Part shown: in pieces, positions 44,603 to 59,416 of the stretch
How positions within the stretch are numbered: position 1 is the stretch's first letter
Layout of the letters: every line of letters begins with the position of its first letter
Origin: Aminiphilus circumscriptus DSM 16581
GTDB taxonomy: Bacteria > Synergistota > Synergistia > Synergistales > Aminiphilaceae
Direction: 5' to 3'
DNA length: 64,000 bases
Assembly (NCBI RefSeq): GCF_000526375.1
Contig: NZ_JAFY01000005.1
Span: 62,001 to 126,000 of the forward strand
Notes under the pieces: model-generated
The model's database searches: none
Told to the model about the DNA's origin: nothing
The model's input: only the letters and a program-made list of their open reading frames with translations
Program-made: the position numbers and the translations under genes

Positions 44603-46060
44603 ATGACGGACAGCGAAACATCCCGCGACGGGAACACCGTACCCCGAACTCCGCCGGATGCGTTTTTCCCTGAAGAAAGCGGCGATGGTGCGAAAGAAAG
44701 CACCATCGCCGCCATCGCCACCGCGCCCGGAGAGGCGGGCATCGCCATCGTCCGCCTCTCCGGACCGAAGGCCGGAGCACTCGCTTTGGCCCAATTCACC
44801 CCATTTTCCGGCACGAAGGAAACCATTTCCCCCCGCACGTTCCGCCTCGGCGTGTTCCAGGACGGCACAGGTCAGCCTCTCGACCAGGTGCTCTTCGTCC
44901 TCTTCGCCGCCCCCCGGAGCTACACCGGCGAGGAAGTGGCGGAACTCCACTGCCACGGAGGCACCCTCGCGGCAAAGCTCGTCCTGGCCGAACTCTTCAC
45001 TTTGGGCGCCCGTCCTGCGGAACCCGGTGAATTCACCCGCCGGGCCTTTCTGAACGGGCGTATCGACCTCGCCCAGGCAGAAGCCGTTCTCTCGGTCATT
45101 CGCGCCCGGAGCGACGCGGCACTTCGAGCCGGCGTCCGTACACTCCAGGGGCGTTTTTCCTCGCGGCTCAGGCCCCTTCACGACAGCATCCTCCGTCTTT
45201 CCGGGCTCCTCGAAGCCTCACTGGATTTCCCCGAGGAAGAGCTCCCGGAGTGCACAAACGAGGGTGTGCTCCGGGAACTGTCGGCGCTCTCCGAGGCATT
45301 ATCCCGCATCTATGAGCGCAGTCGCCAGGGAAATCTTCTCCGTGAGGGCGTTCGCGTAGCCCTGGTGGGGCGTCCGAACGTGGGAAAATCCTCGCTCCTC
45401 AACGCTTTTCTTCAGGAATCGCGGGCCATCGTGACCGCTGTTCCGGGGACGACCAGGGACATCATCGAGGAAGTTCTCACCCACAAGGGCGTGCCGCTGC
45501 GCCTCCTGGACACGGCGGGCATCCGCACTCCCGAAGGCCCCGTGGAGGCCCTGGGCATCGACCGGGCGAACCGCGCCTTCGAAGAAGCGGACATCCGGCT
45601 CTGGGTGGTGGACGGAAGCGAGCCCCTGACCCGCGAGGACGAGGAACTCGCCTCCCGACTGGCGCCACGCCCCCACCTGGTAGCGATCAACAAGGCGGAC
45701 CTTCCGCTCAGGACAGGTCCGGAGGAGATACGCACCCTTCTGTGGGAAAGTACGATTGTCGTCCTTTCCGCCGAACGCGGAGAGGGTATCGAAGAATTGA
45801 AGGACGCCCTCGTGCGGCTCTGGGGAAACGATGCTTCCGACGATGAGGCACACAATGTCTCCTCCAGGCAGGTGGAGGAACTCCGCCTTGCTCTGGACGC
45901 CCTCTCCGCGGCGAAAGGCGCACTTTCCTCCGGCCTGGGGCAGGATGCGGCGGCCACGGCCATTGCTGAGGCCAGGGGCTGTCTGGAGCGGATCCTCGGT
46001 CTCTCCTGGGATGACGCGCTCCTCGACACGATCTTCAGCCGCTTCTGCATCGGGAAATGA
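44603..46060 (+). CDS. mnmE: tRNA modification GTPase MnmE
   Basis: 485 residues. An N-terminal formyl-THF-binding domain begins near residue 33 (STIAAIATAPGEAGIAIVRLSG), followed by a helical domain with an inserted G domain: G1 GRPNVGKSS, G3 DTAGI, G4 NKAD. The C-terminus is the diagnostic FCIGK, whose Cys takes part in the reaction. With MnmG it modifies U34 of tRNAs. The first 30 residues are a non-conserved extension, so an internal start is possible, but no better ribosome site was seen. Confidence 0.95.
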   Translation: MTDSETSRDGNTVPRTPPDAFFPEESGDGAKESTIAAIATAPGEAGIAIVRLSGPKAGALALAQFTPFSGTKETISPRTFRLGVFQDGTGQPLDQVLFVLFAAPRSYTGEEVAELHCHGGTLAAKLVLAELFTLGARPAEPGEFTRRAFLNGRIDLAQAEAVLSVIRARSDAALRAGVRTLQGRFSSRLRPLHDSILRLSGLLEASLDFPEEELPECTNEGVLRELSALSEALSRIYERSRQGNLLREGVRVALVGRPNVGKSSLLNAFLQESRAIVTAVPGTTRDIIEEVLTHKGVPLRLLDTAGIRTPEGPVEALGIDRANRAFEEADIRLWVVDGSEPLTREDEELASRLAPRPHLVAINKADLPLRTGPEEIRTLLWESTIVVLSAERGEGIEELKDALVRLWGNDASDDEAHNVSSRQVEELRLALDALSAAKGALSSGLGQDAAATAIAEARGCLERILGLSWDDALLDTIFSRFCIGK

Positions 46061-46180
46061 CTCAATCCACCCGACACGATCGAGGGACCCCCGCCTCGTA
46101 TGGACAACGCCCCGGAGCAAAGGGGACCATGGAGAGCAATTCCCCCCTTACGCGCTCCCCTTCGTCGTCTTCTTCACGTT

Positions 46181-47110
46181 TCAGGTGAATGTTCCTCGAA
46201 AGACGCCCAAACTGAGATATTTGTCCCCCCGGTCTGGAGAAAGGGTGACCACTACGTCCTCCGGGGAAAAGAGTCGGGCGATGTGCCGCGCCGCCGTTAC
46301 GTTCGCTCCCGTGGAGACCCCGCAGAAGAGCCCGAACTTTTCCGCAAGCCAGCGCGTGGCTTCGAAGGCATCTTCGGTGGACACGGAAAGAATCTCGTCC
46401 ACCACATCCCTGTCGAAATTACGAGGCACAAATCCGGCCCCGATCCCCTGAATCCGGTGAGGACCAGGCGTTCCTCCACTGAGAACCGGGCTTTCCGAAG
46501 GTTCCACCGCCACGATGCGCACCTGGGGATACACGGCCTTGAGAGTACGTCCCGCACCGGAAAGAGTTCCCCCTGTACCGACTCCGGCGACGAACGCTCG
46601 GAGATGCGCACCTCTGAGGGCCGTCAGAATCTCTGGACCCGTGGTAACCTGATGTGCCCAGGGATTTCCAGGATTCGAAAACTGATCCGGCAGCAACCCT
46701 CCCGGAATTTCCTGAAGCAGCTCCTGCGCTCTCCGCACCGCACCTCCCATCCCTTCCGCAGCAGGAGTGAGAACGAGATCCGCCCCGAGGGCCGCCAGTA
46801 CGGCCCGTCGTTCCAACGACATTGACTCGGGCATGGTAAAAATCACGCGAAGTCCGAGCGCCCGCCCCAACATGGCGAGGGCGATACCGGTATTGCCCGA
46901 TGTCGGCTCCACCAGCACCGTTTCCGCGGAGAGCTTTCCTTCCGCCTCGGCGTAGCGGAGCATTCCCCAGGCAGCGCGGTCTTTCACGGATCCTCCCGGG
47001 TTGTTGCCCTCCAGCTTCACGAGAATCGTCGCACCACCCTCCGAAGGCAATCTCAAGAACGGCGTTTCGCCTATCCGAGACACGACCACAGCATTATCAA
47101 CACGAAACAT
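46181..47110 (-). CDS. cysK: Cysteine synthase (O-acetylserine sulfhydrylase)
   Basis: 309 residues, fold-type II PLP enzyme. The PLP lysine is in NPGGSVKDRAA (near 43), the substrate loop is PTSGNTGIALA, and GVGTGGTLSGAG binds the PLP phosphate. It makes L-cysteine from O-acetylserine and sulfide. The gene begins 2 bp after the cysE stop, with AGGAG 10 nt before the ATG. Both probably lie under the Cys-leader attenuator. CysK and CysE form a regulatory complex in many bacteria. Confidence 0.94.
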   Translation of the reverse strand: MFRVDNAVVVSRIGETPFLRLPSEGGATILVKLEGNNPGGSVKDRAAWGMLRYAEAEGKLSAETVLVEPTSGNTGIALAMLGRALGLRVIFTMPESMSLERRAVLAALGADLVLTPAAEGMGGAVRRAQELLQEIPGGLLPDQFSNPGNPWAHQVTTGPEILTALRGAHLRAFVAGVGTGGTLSGAGRTLKAVYPQVRIVAVEPSESPVLSGGTPGPHRIQGIGAGFVPRNFDRDVVDEILSVSTEDAFEATRWLAEKFGLFCGVSTGANVTAARHIARLFSPEDVVVTLSPDRGDKYLSLGVFRGTFT

Positions 47111-47112
47111 CC

Positions 47113-47775
47113 TCACGCAACTCCTCTCGCATCCGAATCCGCCGCATTCTCCAACTCTTTGAGCCTTTCGTGGAGCCTGTGGTACTCCTCCTCCAACGCG
47201 TCGAGGCGCTCCAAAAGGGTTTTCGGATTCCATAGGACTCTCCCACCATGCTTGATTGCAAAGGCGGGAAAACCCACTACGGTCGTTTCGGGGGGGACGT
47301 CTTCCACAACCACTGCCCCGGCTCCGATTCGTGCCCCCCTGCCCACGGTGATGTCTCCCAAAATTTTCGCGCCGCTACCGAGAAAGGCTCCCGCCTCCAC
47401 GGTGGGATGGCGTTTCGCCCCGGCCTCGTTTCCTCGGGCACCGAGAGTGACTCCCTGGTAAATCGTCACCCCATCACCGACACGGGCGGTCTCGCCGATG
47501 ACCACACCCATACCGTGATCGATGAACACCCCTTTTCCGATCTCGGCTCCGGGATGGATCTCGATGCCCGTGAACCAGCGCATCACCAGAGAGAGAAAGC
47601 GGGGAAGGACGGGCAGCCGCATTCTCTTGTGAAGAAAATGGAACAACCGATGCCCAAAAATTGCCCAAAAGCCAGGCGTACAGAGCACGATCTCGAAAAA
47701 ACCCCGGAGTCCCGGCGGAATGGATGGATCCATTCGTCGTACGGAACGGTAATCTTCCCTCAACGTCGTCAACAC
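47113..47775 (-). CDS. cysE: Serine O-acetyltransferase
   Basis: 220 residues. A short helical N-terminus leads to a left-handed beta-helix of hexapeptide repeats (about 85-185, HPGAEIGKGVFIDHGMGVVIGE and onward) with the catalytic His in this block. It acetylates serine for cysteine synthesis. The GTG at 47775 is chosen, with AAGGAGG 8 nt upstream. The open frame reaches an ATG at 47856, but that stretch is the terminator hairpin at 47806-47850 and so is unlikely to be coding. Confidence 0.92.
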   Translation of the reverse strand: MLTTLREDYRSVRRMDPSIPPGLRGFFEIVLCTPGFWAIFGHRLFHFLHKRMRLPVLPRFLSLVMRWFTGIEIHPGAEIGKGVFIDHGMGVVIGETARVGDGVTIYQGVTLGARGNEAGAKRHPTVEAGAFLGSGAKILGDITVGRGARIGAGAVVVEDVPPETTVVGFPAFAIKHGGRVLWNPKTLLERLDALEEEYHRLHERLKELENAADSDARGVA

Positions 47776-47805
47776 GGCATCTTCCTCCTTGCTCTTTCCG
47801 AACAC

Positions 47806-47850
47806 AAAAAATCGGGGGTTCTCCGCAGTTGCGGCAGAACCCCCGATTTT
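47806..47850 (-). terminator. Attenuator terminator before cysE-cysK
   Basis: Minus-strand AAAATCGGGGGTTCT paired with AGAACCCCCGATTTT (15-bp perfect stem, 13-nt loop that can itself pair), followed directly by TTTTTT on the same strand. It ends about 20 nt before the cysE ribosome site and lies about 100 nt after the Cys leader peptide. Confidence 0.85.
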
Positions 47851-47947
47851 CGCCATTCCAACGGGATCTTACGCTATGACGCGTTTTCTTTCGGTTTTTC
47901 CGCAGCACCGCTATAGGCCGCCGCGGAGAGAAACCCGCGGTGGGAAA

Positions 47948-47998
47948 CTAGACGTTTCTCCACCGACAACAACAGAAAACGTTCGTCAATAAAAGCAT
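47948..47998 (-). CDS. Cys-rich leader peptide of the cysE-cysK operon
   Basis: 16 codons: MLLLTNVFCCCRWRNV. Three consecutive TGT cysteine codons lie at 47974-47966. AAGGAGG lies 11 nt before the ATG, which is about 50 nt after the predicted transcription start. With the promoter at 48055-48082 and the terminator at 47806-47850 this is the layout of a ribosome-mediated attenuator responding to charged Cys-tRNA. Confidence 0.75.
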   Translation of the reverse strand: MLLLTNVFCCCRWRNV

Positions 47999-48054
47999 GA
48001 TCCGCAATACCTCCTTCAAACACCGCTCCACAAGAAGAAGAACAAACTGCCGTC

Positions 48055-48082
48055 ATTGTAGCGGCTTTTTCGATTCCGTCAA
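48055..48082 (-). promoter_or_regulatory. Promoter of the cysE-cysK operon
   Basis: Minus-strand TTGACG (48082-48077), 16 bp, TACAAT (48060-48055). Predicted start near 48048. The 48083-48262 gap to the EF-G-like gene shows no other supported feature. Confidence 0.72.
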
Positions 48083-48262
48083 GTCCTCGATCTGTCCGAC
48101 ACACCCACAAATCCGTACACCGGACAGGCAAGCGCACGCCAATGGCGAAATTCGGGAAGATCCCTGGAGCCTCGGGAATAACGCATCGGCGGAAAAGGGC
48201 ATCTCCCCAGGGAGTTTCCGGGAGAACGCCTCACCTCGCGGTCGTATCCCCTGCGGCGACAA

Positions 48263-50350
48263 TCAGTCCTTCTCTTCCTCCGCCTGAGCCTGGTATTCGG
48301 CGACGACTTTCTTCGTCACTTCCGCAGGAGCCTCCTCATAATGGGAGAAGGCCATGGTGAAATTACCCCGCCCAGAGGTCATGGAGCGAAGGACGATGGC
48401 ATAACGGAACATCTCTCCCATGGGAACCTGGGCCTTCACGACCTGGAGGCGCCCCTTGGAGTCGATACCCATGATACGCCCTCTCCGGCTGTTCATGTCC
48501 CCCATGACATCCCCCAGGTACTCCTCCGGCACCACCACTTCCACGTTCATGATAGGCTCCAAGAGAACGGGAGAGGCGCTCTTCATGGCTTCCTTGAACG
48601 CAAGGGATGCGGCGATCTTGAAGGCCATTTCCGAGGAATCCACGTCATGGTAGGAACCGAACACGAGGGAAGCCCGTATGTCCACCATGGGGTACCCCGC
48701 CAGATATCCCTTCGGAAGGGCTTCGCGCAATCCTTTTTCAACTGCGGGGATATAGGACTTGGGGACAACACCTCCCACAACCTTGTCCAGAAATTCGAAT
48801 CCTGTCCCACGTTCCATCGGTTCGAACTCGATATGAGCGTCACCGTACTGTCCACGGCCTCCGGTCTGTTTCTTGTATTTTCCCTGTGCCTTGGCCTTCT
48901 TCTTGATGGTCTCCCGGTAGGGAACCCGCGGCGTACGGGTCTCCAACTCCACACCATACCGCTCCTTGATCCTGGAGAGCATGATGTCCAGATGCAGGTC
49001 ACCCATGCCGGAGAGGATATTGTCGTTCGTCTCAGGGTCTTTCTTATAAGAAAGCGTTGCGTCCTCTTCGAGCATGCGGTGCAGCGACGTGGCGAGTTTG
49101 TCCTCGTCGGCTCGGCTCTTGGGCAGGACCGCCACGCTGTAGACCGGAAGCGGGAACTGGATGGGAGGAAAGGTGAGGGAGCATCCCTTGACGGCGAGCG
49201 TGTCGCCCACCACGGTGCTGTGAAGTTTCGGAATCGCCAGAATGTCTCCCACCACTATGTCCTTGGTGTCCTTGCCCTCCTTGCCGCACATGAGTTTGAA
49301 GGCGCTGACGCGTTCTTCCTCTCCTTTATTCACGTTGTAAATAGGCTGATCGGACGTGAGCGTCCCGGAAAAGACGCGGAGGAAGGAGAGCTTTCCCACG
49401 TAGGGGTCAACCATGACTTTGAAGCAGAGCGCCATGAAGGGACCTTTTGGGTCTGGGGCAACCTGGACCTCCTCGTCGCCCTTCAGCGCAGGACGAGGAG
49501 CCATTTCGAGAGGCGAGGGAAGGACATCCGCGACGATGTCAAGGAATTGGTAGATCCCTACGTTGGCTCCGCTGTCGCCGGGGATGACCGGAAAGAGACG
49601 CCGCTCGCGCACGGACTTGCGCAGCGCGGGAACGAGTTCCTCCATGCTGATCTGCTCCCCGTCGAGGTAGCGCATCATCAACTCGTCGTCCGCCTCGACG
49701 ATGCACTCCACGAGAGACTCCCGGGCGGCTGCGACCGCATCGGCCATGTCGGCGGGAATCGGTCCCTCGCTCATGTCCTTGCTTCCGTCTCCCTTGTAGA
49801 GATAGGCTTTCCCGGAGAGAAGGTCCGCCACGCCCTTGAAGGTCGTCTCCTTTCCGATGGGGAGGAAGAGGGGCATGGCGCGCTCCGTCATGTACTGGCG
49901 GATCTCGCCGAGAGAGCGCTCGAAATCCGCGTTTTCCCGTGCCATTTTGCTCAGGAAGAAAACGACGGGGATATTGAAATCCTCCGAGAATTCCCAGGCT
50001 TTTTCGGTCTGGACCTCCACGCCGTGCACGCCGCTCACCACCATGACCGCCGCGTCGGCAACGCGCATGGAACTGCGCATGTCGCCAATGAAGTCCGCAT
50101 AGCCTGGCGCATCGAGCAGATACAGGGTCTTGCCCTTGTACGGCAGGGTCGCCACCGATGCGTTGATGGAGATCTGGCGCTTCTGTTCCTCGGAACTGAA
50201 ATCGCTGACGGTGTTGCCATCCTCGATCTTCCCCATACGGGTCGTCACGCCGGCATCGAACAACGCAACCTCGGTAAGCGTCGTCTTACCCGATCCTCCA
50301 TGTCCGACAACGACGACAGCCCTGATATCCTCGGGTTTTCGCGTCCCCAT
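48263..50350 (-). CDS. Elongation factor G-like protein (EF-G paralogue)
   Basis: 695 residues with the EF-G domain order. Its GTPase motifs depart from classical EF-G: G1 GHGGSGKT (16-23), G3 DAPGY (80-84) with Tyr for the catalytic His, and G4 SKMA (134-137) instead of NKxD. These traits are typical of EF-G-like FusA2/EF-G2 paralogues, which bind the ribosome but do not replace EF-G in elongation. It is not next to rpsL, rpsG or tuf. GAGGAGG lies about 9 nt before the ATG. Confidence 0.92.
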   Translation of the reverse strand: MGTRKPEDIRAVVVVGHGGSGKTTLTEVALFDAGVTTRMGKIEDGNTVSDFSSEEQKRQISINASVATLPYKGKTLYLLDAPGYADFIGDMRSSMRVADAAVMVVSGVHGVEVQTEKAWEFSEDFNIPVVFFLSKMARENADFERSLGEIRQYMTERAMPLFLPIGKETTFKGVADLLSGKAYLYKGDGSKDMSEGPIPADMADAVAAARESLVECIVEADDELMMRYLDGEQISMEELVPALRKSVRERRLFPVIPGDSGANVGIYQFLDIVADVLPSPLEMAPRPALKGDEEVQVAPDPKGPFMALCFKVMVDPYVGKLSFLRVFSGTLTSDQPIYNVNKGEEERVSAFKLMCGKEGKDTKDIVVGDILAIPKLHSTVVGDTLAVKGCSLTFPPIQFPLPVYSVAVLPKSRADEDKLATSLHRMLEEDATLSYKKDPETNDNILSGMGDLHLDIMLSRIKERYGVELETRTPRVPYRETIKKKAKAQGKYKKQTGGRGQYGDAHIEFEPMERGTGFEFLDKVVGGVVPKSYIPAVEKGLREALPKGYLAGYPMVDIRASLVFGSYHDVDSSEMAFKIAASLAFKEAMKSASPVLLEPIMNVEVVVPEEYLGDVMGDMNSRRGRIMGIDSKGRLQVVKAQVPMGEMFRYAIVLRSMTSGRGNFTMAFSHYEEAPAEVTKKVVAEYQAQAEEEKD

Positions 50351-50445
50351 ACGTCCATTCCTCCTCGTTGCAACATTTTGGGTCACCTTCAGTACACACA
50401 CAACCACATGTATGCCTGCGGCAAGATTACCACAGCGCTACAGGT

Positions 50446-50474
50446 ATGTTACGTCCCCGAACAAACTCCGTCAA
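50446..50474 (-). promoter_or_regulatory. Promoter of the EF-G-like gene
   Basis: Minus-strand TTGACG (50474-50469), 17 bp, TAACAT (50451-50446), about 95 bp before the start codon in the 202-bp gap after gatB. Confidence 0.6.
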
Positions 50475-50552
50475 TGCGGCAGGCCCGAGCCATTGCGACA
50501 GTGCCAACTCCGCCTGCTCCCGGGAAAGGGGAAAACCGGACAGCGGAAACGG

Positions 50553-52021
<1,469 letters not shown>

Positions 52022-52025
<4 letters not shown>

Positions 52026-53518
52026 GACTGTTCACCTCCCTTGGAGTGCGTCTTCGCCTCAAGAGGCGCAATCCGTGGTATGCCGAAATGAGATTCGAGC
52101 ACGGCGGCGATTCCGAGAAGCTGCTGCTCGCTCCATGCTTTTCCCACGAGCTGCACGCTCAGAGGAAGGCCGTTTCCGGCGTACCCCGTACAGAGGGAGA
52201 GCCCGGGTAAGCCCGCGAGGTTCACGGGAAGAGTGAAGACATCCGTCAGGTACATGCGAATGGGATCGTCCACCAGTTCGCCCCTGGAGAAGGGAAGACA
52301 GGGCGACGTAGGCAGGAGAATTGCATCCACGCCGGAAAAAACCTGCGCGAATTCCTGCACGATGCGGCGCCGAACCTTCTGAGCGGTCAGGTAGTACGCA
52401 TCGTAATATCCGGAACTCAGCACATAGGTGCCGGTGAGAATCCGTCGCTTCACTTCCTTGCCGAATCCGGCGCCACGGGTCCGAAAATACTGCTCCAGCA
52501 GCGTGTCGCCTTCGGCGCGAAGCCCGTAGCGGACCCCATCGTAGCGGGCGAGATTGGAACTGGCCTCGGCGGGAGCCAGAATGTAGTAACAGGCCAAGCC
52601 GAACTCGATGGTGATGGGCAGGGAGATGTCCACCAACTCGGCCCCCGAATCCTGGCAGATCCTGGCCGCGTGAACCAGCGTGTTGCGCAGCTCCGGATCC
52701 ACGTCGAATCCGGAGAATTCCTTCACCAGCCCGATTCGCCTGCCCCGGAGCGAATCGGTCATCATGGCGTCGAGATACCGCGGGCGCGATTCGGTGCCGC
52801 ACGTGGCATCCCTCGGGTCCGGCGCGGCGATGACGTCGAGGGCGAGAGCCAGATCGCCCACATCCCGTGCGAAGGGGCCTATCTGGTCGAGAGACGAGGC
52901 AAAGGCCACAAGACCGTAACGGCTCACAAGACCGTAGGTGGGTTTGAGCCCGTGAACACCGCAAAAGGCGGCGGGCTGCCGGATGGATCCGCCCGTATCG
53001 CTGCCCAGCGCGAGCGGCGCAAAACCGGCGGCGACAGAGGCGGCGCTTCCTCCCGAACTGCCTCCGGGCACGCGGGAGAAATCCCAGGGATTCGCGGTGA
53101 AACCGAACGCGGAGTGTTCCGTGGAGCTTCCCATGGCAAACTCGTCCATGTTGGCCTTGCCGAGGATCACCGCTCCCGCCGCCTCGAGAGACGTGACCAC
53201 CGAGGCATCGTAGGGGGGGATCCAATTCTCCAGCATTCTGCTGCCGCAGGTGGTCCGCACTCCCCTGGTGCACATGTTGTCCTTCAGGACCACCGGAACA
53301 CCCGCCAAAAGCCCCGGCTCCTCACCGCGGGCATGCCGCTCGTCCAGCTCCGCCGCCCTACGCCGGGCTTCTTTTTCTGTCACGGTGAGCAGAGCGAAAA
53401 TCTCCGGATTGTGGGCCTTCAACCTGGCAAGATGTGTCTCCACGACCTCGGAGACGGAAAGCTCCCCGCGCACCACCGCTTCGGTGATACGCCACGCGGG
53501 CAACTGCCAGAGTTCCAT
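52022..53518 (-). CDS. gatA: Asp/Glu-tRNA amidotransferase subunit A
   Basis: 498 residues, amidase-signature family. The Ser-cisSer-Lys triad is in VVLKDNM (Lys), GGSSGGSAASV and GSDTGGSIRQPAAFCG. GatA releases ammonia from glutamine for transfer to the aminoacyl-tRNA. It lies 1 bp after gatC and overlaps gatB by 4 bp. GGGAGG lies about 9 nt before the ATG. Confidence 0.97.
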
Positions 53519-53519
53519 G

Positions 53520-53816
53520 TCACTCCGCCTCCCCGAGAATGCGCGGAACCCGGAAGAAATCGCCCTCCCGGACCGGCGCCGCATTGAGGGCCTCATCCCG
53601 GAGATCCCATGTCCTGGGGATGTCGTCCCGCAGGAGTGTCTTCCTGACCTCGTCCATGGCGAAGGGATCCACGTCGGTCACATCGAGGCGTTCCAGTGAA
53701 TGGAACTGCGCGAGAATGTCATTGAAATGCCTCTGGAAGGAAGGGATCTCCTCCTCGTGGACTTCCAGCCGTATCAGGGCGGCCACGCGCCGTACCTCGT
53801 CCTCGGAAACAGTCAT
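53520..53816 (-). CDS. gatC: Asp/Glu-tRNA amidotransferase subunit C
   Basis: 98 residues, the small structural subunit that clamps GatA and GatB. Typical start VSEDEVRRVAALIRLEV, middle LERLDVTDVDPFA and LRDDIPR near the C-terminus. ATG at 53816 with GAGGAGG 9 nt upstream. Begins 13 bp after the ligA stop. Confidence 0.93.
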   Translation of the reverse strand: MTVSEDEVRRVAALIRLEVHEEEIPSFQRHFNDILAQFHSLERLDVTDVDPFAMDEVRKTLLRDDIPRTWDLRDEALNAAPVREGDFFRVPRILGEAE

Positions 53817-53829
53817 GCACAACGCCTCC

Positions 53830-57521
<3,692 letters not shown>

Positions 57522-58558
57522 AATCGTCGCTCCCTTCAACCGTTTCCTGCCATGCGCGCAGCACCGCCGCCACATCGTCCACCGTTCGCAGCGTACTGAT
57601 GGTGGTGCGTAAATGGGCCGCTCCACGCGTGCCTTTAAACATACCCGAGAGAAAGCGCTTCATCAAGGAGAGCGCTCCTCTTTCTCCCTCCCGCTCCTCC
57701 ATGCGAAATCCAAGCTCCATCAGAAGGCCGACGCGATCGGCCGGCGAGGGCAGACAGAGCGCCGGTTCCACAGGATATTTCAGTGCGGCGAGGCTTCGGG
57801 GAACCAGAAAAGGATCCCGCATCCCTCCCCTGGCAACGAGAACCCCCACACAACCTCGACGGAGGTACTCCAGCACATCCTCCACCCGGTAGACATCGCC
57901 GCTGCCGCTGATTTTTCCCGGAAAAGCACGGGCGATGCGCTCCACCGCATCCCGATCGGCCTTTCCGGCGTAGAGCTGTTTCTGGGTTCTTCCGTGCACG
58001 GAGACATGGTCTGCCCCAGCCTCGAAGAGCATCTCCACGAAGTTCTCCGTGGACAGGGGATATCCCTCGGCACAGAGGCGTATCTTCACCCATACGGGAA
58101 GGCCGAACTCCCCGAGGGCTTTCACCATGGCTTCCGCGATGTCCGGGGTTTCGAGAAGCCGGGCGCCCTCGCCCCGGCGAAAGACCTTCCGCACCGGGCA
58201 GGCCATGTTGAGCTGCAGCACCTGCGGGAGAGCACCCCTGGTCAGTGCGACGGCGGCCCCTCGACGAACATCCTCGGCACCGCAGCCAAAAAACTGGAGC
58301 ACGAGAGGCGCCTCTCCCACCTCGGGAAGCATGCGCACCGTGGTACGGTTGCCGTGAAGAAGCCCGGAAAGACTGATCATCTCCGTGTGAGTCAATCCTG
58401 CGCCGAGACGGCGAAACATCTCCCGCACGGGAAAGGTGCTCACGTCGGCGAGCGGCGCAAGCCAGAGCGGGTTCGCCACGGAAACACCGCCCACGAAGAT
58501 GCCGCCCGTCGCGCGTTCCAAAGGGCATTCCGTCTCCGTCACGAGGCGGGCAGGCCTC

Positions 58559-59347
58559 TCAGGCAAGGACATGGGCACTCCTGTCGGGGCAATTCCGAAG
58601 GAAGAGCAGGCGCAATCCCTCCAGAGTAAGCCAGGGCTCCACCGTGCCGATGGTCTCGGAGAAGGGAGCCACCGCCAACGCCTGCCCTCCCGTCGCCACG
58701 AGGGGTGTCCGTACTCCCAGCTCCGCCCAGATTCGCCGCGCCAGGGAGTCCACGAGCCCCGCATAGCCGAAGAGAATGCCCGACTGGATGGATTCCATGG
58801 TCGTGCGCCCGATGACCGAGGGCGGCGCCTCCAGGGCGACCTTCGGCAGTTTCGCCGTCTTTCCGAAGAGCGCCTCCATGCTCACGGAAAGTCCCGGAGC
58901 GATCGTTCCTCCGAGATAGGCCCCGTCTCCATCCACCACATCGAGCGTGAGGGCCGTGCCAAAATCGGCAATGATGAGGGGAAATCCGAATTTCGCCACA
59001 CCTGCGACAGCATTCACAATCCGGTCCGCTCCCACTTCAGCGGGAGCACGGTAACGAATCTCCATTCCCAAATCAAGGGAAAGTCCCACCTTGAGACATT
59101 CGATGTTCAGGGCGTTGCGGATTCCCTCCTGCCAGGGCGCCTCCAGGGGAGGAACGACACCCGCCGCAATGGCACCCCGGATACGGCTCGGGGCAACCCC
59201 TGCCATCTGCATCAGGTTCAGAAGGAAGATCGTCAGTTCATCCGCGGTACGCCTCTCGGACATGAGGCGCCAGGAGTGACGCAACACCTCTCCTTCGTAG
59301 ATGCCCACCACGGTATTCGTGTTTCCCACATCCAGCACGAGCAACAT
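58559..59347 (-). CDS. coaX: Type III pantothenate kinase
   Basis: 262 residues of the ASKHA fold. N-terminal phosphate loop DVGNTNTVVGIYEG, RAPAEVGADRIVNAV, and DFGTALTLDVVDGDG are diagnostic for CoaX. It phosphorylates pantothenate in the first step of CoA synthesis and, unlike CoaA, is not feedback-inhibited by CoA. GGAGG lies about 10 nt before the ATG. Confidence 0.95.
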   Translation of the reverse strand: MLLVLDVGNTNTVVGIYEGEVLRHSWRLMSERRTADELTIFLLNLMQMAGVAPSRIRGAIAAGVVPPLEAPWQEGIRNALNIECLKVGLSLDLGMEIRYRAPAEVGADRIVNAVAGVAKFGFPLIIADFGTALTLDVVDGDGAYLGGTIAPGLSVSMEALFGKTAKLPKVALEAPPSVIGRTTMESIQSGILFGYAGLVDSLARRIWAELGVRTPLVATGGQALAVAPFSETIGTVEPWLTLEGLRLLFLRNCPDRSAHVLA

Positions 59348-59416
59348 CGTCTTTCCACCTCCGCATCCACCACCGACACGAGGAACGCGTTTTGTTCCCC
59401 TTTCGGTCCTCCGGCG

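Noticed and set aside
43052-45181. A 709-codon minus-strand frame opposite pepA and mnmE
   Set aside because: It is the mirror of two well-defined genes and carries no recognisable motif.
47874-48137. An 87-codon minus-strand frame containing Val-Cys-Ser-Ser-Ser-Cys upstream of cysE
   Set aside because: Its candidate starts lie in or before the -10 box of the cysE promoter, so that part would not be transcribed from it. The short Cys-rich ORF with a ribosome site fits better.
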